Assembly (NCBI GenBank): GCA_029747585.1
Contig: JAPEVF010001035.1
Location: 1 to 14,998, forward strand
Direction of reading: 5' to 3'
Source: Pleurotus djamor
Taxonomy: Eukaryota; Basidiomycota; Agaricomycetes; Agaricales; Pleurotaceae
Length of the DNA: 14,998 nt
A program made the position numbers and the translations under genes. How positions within the stretch are numbered: the stretch's first letter is position 1; each line of letters begins with the position of its first letter. Shown one piece after another: positions 7,524-14,998 of the stretch. The notes under the pieces were generated by a model that made no database searches, was not told where the DNA came from, and was given only the letters and a program-made list of their open reading frames with translations.

Positions 7524-9553
7524 ATGTCGCACTCACTACCACAAACACTCGAATCATCTGCAGACATGGACATCACGGATCCGGCCAACCTCGACGAACG
7601 TCTCCGACACGACAACGAGAAGGATTTGGAACGGGGATTGGTTTCACCGAGGTCAATACAAACTTCTAGTCCAACTCAAACCGTCCAAGGCCTCGCACCG
7701 AGCAATTCCAAAGACAAAGACATTGAGAAAACTGTAGAAACTACTACAGACTCTCTCGATCACTTATATGTCGAATTTGAGCCGAACGACCCCAGAAATC
7801 CCCTCAATTTCTCCAAGAGAAAGAAATGGCGCATCACCGTCGGTGGTTGCATATTCACGATCATAGCATGTTGGTAGTGAACAGCTTCAAACCTGTGAAA
7901 CGCGTCTGACTTTGTTATCATAGCTCTCTCTGCGGGGTCGTATAATATGGGCTTCCCATCCATGACTCGCGACTTGAATTGTACCGATTTCCAAGCTACA
8001 ATCGGTCTCGCAGTCTACCCACTTGGGTTCGGCTTGATCCCCCTGGTCACGGCTTCTTTCTCCGAAGAATTTGGCCGAATGCCTCTTTACCTAGCCTCCA
8101 TGATCGGTTTCTGCGCTTGTCTGGCAGGAATAGGCGGCTCGCACAACATACAAAGTATCATTGGCGCGAGATTGGTTCTGGGTGCATTCGGCAGCACTGG
8201 TGCTACCATGGTGGGTGGGACCATCGCAGACATCTGGCGGGACAGCGAGAGAGGGCTGCCTATGGCGTTGTTCTCCGCTGCTGCGATTGCCGGCACCGGA
8301 CTGGGGCCTGTCATGGGTGGGTGGATCGAAATGAACCATCGGCTAGAATGGAGGTGGATACAATGGGTACAGCTGATGTGTGTTTCATTTCCACGCGTCG
8401 GTTTGCCCGTTTGTTCATTTGCTGATTTACTGTTGGTTCACAGATATTGTGGTACATATCTAATCTTCCTCCCCTTCCTTCTATCGGAAACCCGATCTGC
8501 GATACTTCTTACTAGAATGGCGAGGCGGCTTAGAAAGGAAACAGGTGATAGTCGTTACGTCGCTCGCCCAGAAATAGAACGACCGCCGCTCAAGCAATTA
8601 ATTTGGGTCAGCTGCACGAGACCTCTTTGTAAGTGTTGGAAACTTTGATTCCTTTCTCAGTGATTGACGAGAACGCGTGTCTGTAGATCTGTTGTTTACG
8701 GAACCCATCGTGATGGCATTTTCCTTGTGGATTGGATTCGCTTGGGGTATCTTCTATTGCGTTATCGAGTGAGTTTCGTTTCTCCCTATTGGCCCATCTT
8801 TAGTTAACCAAGAGGCAGATCAATGGCCACAGTCTTTCGTACCTTGCATCATTTCAATCAAGGAGAAGTTGGTACCGCGTTTCTTAGTATGGTGGTTGGC
8901 ACGTTGTTTGGCTTCTTCACTATTCGATACCAAGAACGCCTCTATCGGTATTATAATCTATCTTTGCTTCCTTTCGTGCGGCTACTTATGAGTAAGCGAC
9001 TAGAAAATATTATCCTACGCGAAACATGGAGGCGCGACTCTACGCGGCGTGCTTTGCTGCCGTTCTTCTTCCTGTTGGCATTTTCATATACGCGTGGAGT
9101 TCGTTCCCTTGGGTCCATTGGATCGCTTTGGTCATTGGGGTAGTTGTGTTCATGTGGGCTACGTTCTTGATATACCACTCTGTGTTCACATACATGGCGG
9201 ACTGGTCAGTCCTCGCTCCCTCCTTTTCTCAGAGGTTTTGTTGACAATCATAATTCATCAGCTACGGTCCGTTTGCCTCCTCCGCCATCGCCGCGCAGTC
9301 GCTTTTCCGGAACCTTACTGGAATGGCGTTCCCACTATTTATTCAACAAATGCTCTCAGCACTCACTTACAAATGGGCAAATACTTTGTTTGCTTTGTTC
9401 GCGGTGCTGTTAATTCCGATACCATACGTGAGTCGTGTCTACGCAACCTGAGCTCCGATACTGAATATCCTCTTCGCTAAGGTGCTGTTCTTCTATGGTC
9501 CTTCCATAAGAGCTAGAAGCAAGTTTGCGAGTGCCGTTGTTGCGAGCAAGTAA
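7524..9553 (+). CDS. Major facilitator superfamily transporter, DHA1 (drug/polyamine:H+ antiporter) type
   Basis: Proton-driven membrane transporter; substrate unknown. Eight exons: 7524-7869, 7924-8377, 8444-8628, 8687-8768, 8819-8947, 9004-9204, 9262-9427 and 9482-9553 (1635 nt, 544 aa, normal for fungal DHA1). A hydrophilic N-terminal tail of about 105 residues ends in EPNDPRNPLNFSKRKKW, the usual entry to TM1 in this family. Motif A appears as SEEFGRMPLYL between TM2 and TM3, and antiporter motif C as AGTGLGPVMGGW in TM5. TM7 is GFAWGIFYCVIES; a long cytoplasmic loop (ETRSAILLTRMARRLRKET onward) lies between TM6 and TM7; the protein ends after TM12 with VLFFYGPSIRARSKFASAV. The exon 6 start uses ACTAG at 9003, which gives LYRKYYPTRNMEARLY in phase; the nearer AG at about 8991 breaks the frame. 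It lies 343 bp after terpene synthase 2 on the same strand, so a role in exporting a terpene product is possible but unproven. Confidence 0.92.
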
Positions 9554-9605
9554 GGACTGTAGATAAGATTAGATAGATCTGTCCCTGTATCCTAGAATTG
9601 ACGTA

Positions 9606-9683
9606 ATGGCTTGGCGTAGATACCAAGTTTGCGCGGAGGAACGGAAGAGCGCGGATTCGGAAGAACGACAATGCAAAGCGTGA
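9606..9683 (+). other. Upstream ORF overlapping the flavin reductase start
   Basis: ATG at 9606 opens 25 codons ending in TGA at 9681, overlapping the main ATG at 9671 in a different frame. If the transcript starts before 9606, ribosomes using this ATG would miss the main start. No homology recognised; presence in the mRNA is unknown. Confidence 0.3.
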
Positions 9684-10486
9684 CGCAGCGTACCAACCTG
9701 AACCAATGCAAAACACTGCTCAAAGCCATCCTCCGTGAATCTGCGCAGCCAGTGGCAGTCGTCACCTCACCCCTTCGTCCACACAAACCATCTTCACCGT
9801 TTCATGGCGCGACTCTCTCCTCATTTACGTCCATCGCGATGGACCCTTTCCCCGTCGTATCCTTCGCTTTACGCGTTCCCTCGCGTATGGCTGTCTCATT
9901 AAAACACTTGTATCATAATCCACGCGAGGGGGAAGCTGGAAAGGAAGGGGAAATGGTCATCAACATCCTATCTGCACGGCAGCACCATGCCGCACTCGTT
10001 TTCTCAAGACCGGATTTGTATCCACATCCTTTTGCACATGACCCCACGTCCCCTTCGGAAAACACTGAAAACGAGGAAAATTCGCTGGCTGCGCTGGGGG
10101 AGTCGTCTTCATTGATACATCATTCAACTCCACGAATCCCTACAGAGTATTCACCACCTCCACCGACAAATGTCCCATACCACCTCTCGTCGTCCGGTAT
10201 ACCTATATTAAATGGCTCTTTGGGAGCATTTACTTGTCGTCTCCTCGTCCCAGGGCTCCCCCTCCATGATACAGCCTTCTTGGAATCCCTCATCCCATCA
10301 TCGTCACCCACACGGTCTCAAGACTCTCTTAAACGTGACGAAGACCTGTCGAGCTCTGGGGGAGTTGTCTCTGAACTATTTATTGCTCAAGTCACCAAGA
10401 TCGAATTACCATGGCGTGAAGATCGGGATGCTCAGGGTGGCTTACCGTTGGTCTACCATCGGAGGGGGTTTACCACCTGTCAATAG
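9671..10486 (+). CDS. Flavin reductase-like (FMN-binding split-barrel) domain protein
   Basis: Probable NAD(P)H:flavin oxidoreductase or FMN-binding protein of the flavin reductase-like family (PF01613 type). It is intronless, 271 aa. Seen: ESAQPVAVVTS (about residues 23-33), then FHGATLSSFTSIAMDPFPVVSFAL (about 44-67), the flavin-binding signature of the split barrel, followed by RVPSRMAVSL, EMVINILSARQ, and C-terminal GSLGAFTCRLL, ELFIAQVTKIELP and LPLVYHRRGF. Two Ser/Pro/Glu-rich inserts (about 121-175 and 212-235) interrupt the fold and have no recognisable domain. The ATG at 9671 is the first that gives a plausible N-terminus; the frame is open further 5' but lacks an ATG. No clear mitochondrial presequence. 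It starts 118 bp after the MFS stop and converges on POL1. The family call is good; the substrate cannot be told. Confidence 0.85.
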   Translation: MQSVTQRTNLNQCKTLLKAILRESAQPVAVVTSPLRPHKPSSPFHGATLSSFTSIAMDPFPVVSFALRVPSRMAVSLKHLYHNPREGEAGKEGEMVINILSARQHHAALVFSRPDLYPHPFAHDPTSPSENTENEENSLAALGESSSLIHHSTPRIPTEYSPPPPTNVPYHLSSSGIPILNGSLGAFTCRLLVPGLPLHDTAFLESLIPSSSPTRSQDSLKRDEDLSSSGGVVSELFIAQVTKIELPWREDRDAQGGLPLVYHRRGFTTCQ

Positions 10487-10574
10487 GCCAGACCATACAC
10501 GCAAAACCAGGTTATTCTTATTATACATGTTACAGCGCGATATCAACTTTTCAAGAGATGTATCGGAAGAGGCT

Positions 10575-10580
10575 AATAAA
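10575..10580 (+). terminator. AATAAA polyadenylation signal of the flavin reductase gene
   Basis: Canonical AATAAA 89 nt after the stop codon at 10486, in the 146-bp gap between the convergent flavin reductase and POL1 genes. A 10-bp palindrome (GACTCGAGTC, 10622-10631) lies just beyond the POL1 stop. Confidence 0.45.
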
Positions 10581-10632
10581 ATTGCATGATAGACAGTCCA
10601 TAATGAATAGCGAAAAATAACGACTCGAGTCT

Positions 10633-13600
10633 CTATATCTTCATGAACTGGAACACCTTGCTCAGTTCAACCCACCTCCTTCCACACTCTTTCAGATATT
10701 TCTCTACCACCTCTCCCATCGAATGTAAGAAATCTACATTCACGGGCGTACCACATAGCGCTTCGAGATCGCTTAGACGGAAACTTGATGGGTTGGTCGG
10801 GTGTCGAGGGAACGCAGCGATGGCTTTCTCCGCGTCGAAAAGGAAGGCAAAGTAGCGCAGTTGGTTATACAAGCCCAAGTCCGAGTACTATGGGGAGTTC
10901 ATCATGAGCACCGCGGGGTGTAAGTTAATAACGGATCGGTAAAGTACCTCGAAGCCAACAACGCCTCTGCATCCACTCCGTAGGCAGCGTTTTCCATATA
11001 CACTCATCATTCTTGTCCTCATACCACACGTTGGGTCATCGCATATCGTCCAAGCTTCGTAATATTTATTGATATGTTCGCGAATTTGAGTTTCGAGCTG
11101 TATGAGGAGTGATGGGAGTGGAAGCGAAGCAGAACATGCAGGACAGGTGGGTCCTGTAGGGTGGAGAATGGATACCTGTGGATAGAGAGTCATTGGTGAG
11201 CGGAACCCTTTGTGACAGGCAACTCACCTCGCGTTCGTATATCGGAGCAAAGGCAACTTGGCCCTTACACTTTCGACATCTTACCAGGAAAGGTTTCGCA
11301 TCTTTGTATCTCTCTCTATCAGATATCTGAGCGTCGAAAGTGGAGAAGGCTAGCTCTGCACCGCCGCTGCCTGAGCTATGTGACGAATACGTCTGGGCGT
11401 AACGATTGGGATCCAAGCCTTGAAAGATGATGAGCTCCTTGGACAAGTTTTCAAGTTATTGCAGGGAGATTGGACGCACCGAGACACTCCGCAAGCCTTG
11501 CCTTCTCCGTTCCTTCGATGTGTTCACACAACCGCTGAATAGGAGGGAGGATTTGGTTGGCGATATAATATTCATAATCTACGAAATCGTTTAACCAGTA
11601 AATCAACCAACTTGGACTGTGTACTTACCTATTCCGAGAGTTGATCCAGACTTCCTCAAGTCATCGGGGTGTCGAGCTCGCTCGGCAGGTGACCCTTGTG
11701 CAGGAAGGTCATTATCGGCGTCCTTAGTGTCTTCATGGGGGCTACTCTTGGTAACACAGACAATATATGGAATGACATCGCCTGATTTAGCCGATCCACC
11801 CTTGCTCTTCATCCGCTTAGCAACAAGGACGTGAGGAAGCGCTTTCGCGGCAGCGTCATTGTAGTCATCGGGGTTCTTTCCCAGTCGCTAGAATTTGATG
11901 CCAGGTGAGATATCATTGCGGTTAGGTTTATAGAAGGAAGTACCTTGAAGATAACGAAATCATCCAGCTTCAGCTTCCCTGAGCGGATATCCTCTCCCAT
12001 GGTTGTTAGATACTCATGGATCTTCTCCACGACCACTTCTGTTGGTTCACCAGATAATATCTGGTCCAGAAGATACCTAGACATCCGTTAGTCCTGCTGA
12101 CCGCTCTCAATACTAGTTGAGTCAATGGACTTACTGGGAAACGTCTTTGGAGAGTTGACAGTACTCTCTTCTCTTCATATCCAACCCTTTCACTTCTACG
12201 ACACTTTTATTCTTGTCTTCCACTTTCAGGGCGGCATATTTCTTCTTCTGTAGCAGAAGAAGGCGCTGGAACACCCCATCCAAGTCGATTTCGAGAAGTT
12301 TGTAACGCTCATTGACTGCACGTTTCAGTTGATATGAGATGGCGAGGGCTTTATCGTATTCGGTTTCGTTGGAATTGACGAAGATAGAGTCGGTGTCACC
12401 GTAGACGACCTAAGACGACGGCTATCGGTTTGCACGAGGAGCAAAACACAAGAAGCATACCTCGAGCCCAAGGTCCTCGGCTAGTTCCTTTGTTTGCATG
12501 AGGATTTCACGTCCCTTCTGCGTGGTCAAGGCAGCCAAGGGCTTTGCATAGAACCGCGAATGTTCGAATCCAAGACATCCGTACATACTGTTCGCCGTGA
12601 GCTTGAGGGCCATTTGTTTGATGTCATACTGGAAAGAGAGTTAACGTTCATTCATATATTGGCCAAGGAGACCAGAGGCGTACTTGAACGCGCTTTTCAT
12701 TAGGGACATTCGGACCCTTCATGAGGTTCTTGACGGCGCGACGTCGTTGCACAAGCGTGGCAATAAGACGAGGAAGGACACCTTGCGCTGTACCCGCAGG
12801 AGGTGGCTCAGGAATGCCTTCTTCAGACCGAGTCTGTTGTAATATGAAGATTCAGCACGAATCACGATGAAATCTTCACGAGAAGATACGAACCTCAGGG
12901 TCATCAGTAACCGTCGTGAAATCGATATTGTACTCTTGAATGATACTGGGGTAGAGCGAGTTGAAATCCATGACGAGGATGTATTTATCCCATAATCCTC
13001 TCTTTGGCTCGAAGACCAGACCTCCCTTGTAGGTATCCTTCTTCGCCTTGATTGGTTGTCCGTTCTCATCGAGCTCTGGTTCCTTTTCTTTCACAGCATC
13101 TGCAGCATTCTTCAACCCCCACTTATCCGGACAAACATACTTCAGACGATGGAACTCATGTAACAGAATGTACTCATTCCGCTCAGCACGACCACCGTTG
13201 AGAGTGCGATTCCTACACAAGGTTAATCAGCGGGAGATTACCAGGCCAGCGAAACCGGCGCACCAACTATTACCAGCCAGACCTGTGAGTTGTTTAGTTA
13301 GCGGTAGCAACTGCACCTTCGCAGCTATGGCCATTTGGAAGTGGGCATCCATTTCGCAATGTCGGACAAAATGAAGCAATCGATCAGGTGTGCTGACAGT
13401 CCCATCGAAGTAGCTCGCCGTGTCATCAGGATCGATGTCCTGACGATCAAGTTTAAGGAAGGTTTTGCATAGTTCTGTCAGCGACCACGTAGTTGACAAG
13501 ATGACTCCCTAATGAAACGAAAAAAGATCAGTACAGAGTTCTAGTGCGAGAAAGTCATGATATTTACCTTGGCACCATCACCAGAGAGATCACACAGCAA

Positions 13601-14998
13601 GCGACCGTGCAAGAACCGTATATTGGAGCCTTGCCTCCCAATCAATGGGAATTTACTTCTCCTGAAGCGCCCAATACGAGACCAATGATCGGCATTGAGT
13701 TCTTTCATACGATGGAGCAAGACGTCTAGGGTTACACCCAAGAAGTCATGCCCGACGATCACGTCGGGGTCAGCCTTATAAATGGTAACTGGACAGCTGT
13801 CAGCTCTAGTCGAAAGACAGAGGGTGGATCTGTCTCATACCGAGCAAATTGTTGAGCAACATGCGCTCGTTCTTTGCTGTGTTTATATAGGCTTTCGAGT
13901 TGGCTTTGGCCTTTTGTTCGAAGTTTGGTGGAAAGCGTTCCAAGGGGCGGACAAAGGTATGGACTGTGCAAGGCTGTTGTTCCGGAGGCGTTGTGTCGTC
14001 GATGCTCACTGGAAACGAGTAAATAACAAACGCATTGAAAATGTGATGTTTCATACTTGTATTCCATATACGAGCTGATGCACAGACAATCTCAACTTTA
14101 TTCTCTCTGTGATTCACTATGGTCCGCAAGCTAAGACTCATGACGGTGAGTGGTGGGGTATCCTTTGGGGCCTCGTCATCGGATTCTGAGAAAGGGTTGA
14201 TGTCTTTGGGATCAGAAACGGTGGCTTCGAATTTACACCACGAGATCTGAAGAAATTATGAGCACCATACCGAGGAAGGTGTGGGTGACTCACGCCTTTC
14301 TGTTCGACAACCGGGTTCTTAATTTGGAGCCAGCACGGACCCATTATTTTTCGCTTCAAAACGAGGAGTTCGAAGGCACTGGTGGAAGTACCAAAGATCG
14401 AGGCAATATTGGCGCTGCATGCAGTACTTGGTACTTCAGGATCTATCAGGAATTCATCAGAACGGGGCGTCCGCGCCGCAGAAATTGACTCGCTGACCTG
14501 TAAATGGATACACAACCTTCAGCCATTTTCCCTCCCGTGGTACGCCTGATTTGCCGGAGACATAGTGTCTATCGACCATCTTTCCTTTCCACGACTTGAT
14601 CTTCATGGCCTGTCGTATTTCTTCGAAATCGTCATAAACGTCCTCTATTTCGGTCAGAACGTCCGTTTCCACTAGGTCGCCGTCGACGACTTCAGCACGC
14701 TTCACACGAGGCAGCACGAAGAGGTTTCGCTGAAGGTTTTCCACAGTGATACAACATGAGACCCAAGCTCCAGACGACTTGTCCTTGAGTTTACCAATGA
14801 AGTAGAGGCGTCCGGCTTGCTCGATGTAATCCAACCAGAAGAATCGCAGCGAACCATCGGGCTCTAGTGCTGAAATGTTGCTCTGCCTCGTTGAGGAGTT
14901 CNNNACAACCATCCCTAACACATTCTCCAACATCGCAGCATGCGTGGACGCACCTCTGACGTTCTCCTGCGAAAATACGACCGCGATCGCAAACACTT
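10633..14998 (-). CDS. POL1: DNA polymerase alpha catalytic subunit (5' end outside window)
   Basis: Family B replicative polymerase that extends primase RNA primers at origins and on Okazaki fragments. Sixteen exons visible: 14998-14498, 14442-14294, 14246-14057, 14008-13841, 13788-13568, 13508-13264, 13212-12894, 12833-12684, 12628-12461, 12409-12135, 12076-11944, 11887-11629, 11578-11480, 11418-11228, 11175-10948 and 10887-10633. After two leading bases they give 1182 codons plus stop, all in phase. Seen: [55 protein letters not shown], motif [10 protein letters not shown] (12942-12968), motif [14 protein letters not shown], motif C YGDTDS (12386-12403, both metal-binding Asp), and near the C-terminus two Cys modules: CRKC with CPAC, then CDDPTC with CLRSGC, which bind zinc and the B subunit. 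[11 protein letters not shown] and the C-terminal modules mark alpha rather than delta. About 200-300 N-terminal residues are missing. Three Ns lie at 14902-14904, and the sequence 5' of them is not recognisable as POL1. Confidence 0.96.
14902..14904. other. Unresolved bases (NNN) in the first visible POL1 exon
   Basis: Three Ns affect two codons. The frame is the same on both sides, but residues 5' of the gap (14905-14998) do not resemble the polymerase alpha N-terminal region, while those 3' ([15 protein letters not shown]) do. The Ns may stand for a gap of unknown length, or the 5' stretch may be intronic: it contains TTTTCGCAG and a GTGCGT. Confidence 0.7.

Noticed and set aside
8982..9003. 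Acceptor at TGAG (about 8991) for MFS exon 6
   Set aside because: It leads into the wrong frame before EARLYAAC; ACTAG at 9003 keeps phase and the expected basic loop.

Overview
The window looks like nuclear DNA of a filamentous fungus, most likely an Agaricomycetes-type basidiomycete. Almost every gene is cut by many short introns (about 50-65 bp, GT...AG), the proteins are clearly fungal, and a GH6 cellulase plus tandem trichodiene-synthase-like genes suit a wood- or litter-decaying mushroom. Species cannot be fixed from the sequence. I rebuilt exon structures by hand from splice sites, reading phase and family conservation. For the five recognisable housekeeping or enzyme genes, all exon lengths sum to whole codons.

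Layout: (1) 11-1613, minus: secreted GH6 cellobiohydrolase-like enzyme, nine exons, no cellulose-binding module. (2) 2331-3531, minus: ARPC2, the p34 subunit of the Arp2/3 actin nucleator, six exons, including coding exons of 15 and 25 nt. (3) 4312-5410 and 6080-7180, plus: two tandem copies of a TRI5 (trichodiene synthase)-family sesquiterpene synthase. They share exon structure and a near-identical core promoter block. Each carries a different 4-bp indel that breaks its frame: a loss near the C-terminus in copy 1, and an ACGT tandem duplication just after the Asp-rich motif in copy 2. (4) 7524-9553, plus: a DHA1-type major facilitator transporter, eight exons. (5) 9671-10486, plus: an intronless flavin-reductase-like (FMN split-barrel) protein. 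(6) 10633-14998, minus: DNA polymerase alpha catalytic subunit, 16 exons visible, with its 5' end outside the window and a run of three Ns in the first visible exon.

ARPC2 and POL1 are conserved cell-biology genes. GH6, the terpene synthases and the transporter are accessory or metabolic. The terpene synthase pair next to an exporter-type MFS gene could be the remains of a small secondary-metabolism locus, but no P450 or other tailoring enzyme is visible. The rest of the window is ordinary. The main point of interest is the terpene synthase pair: whether both copies are decaying, or whether the indels are spliced out by new in-frame introns.
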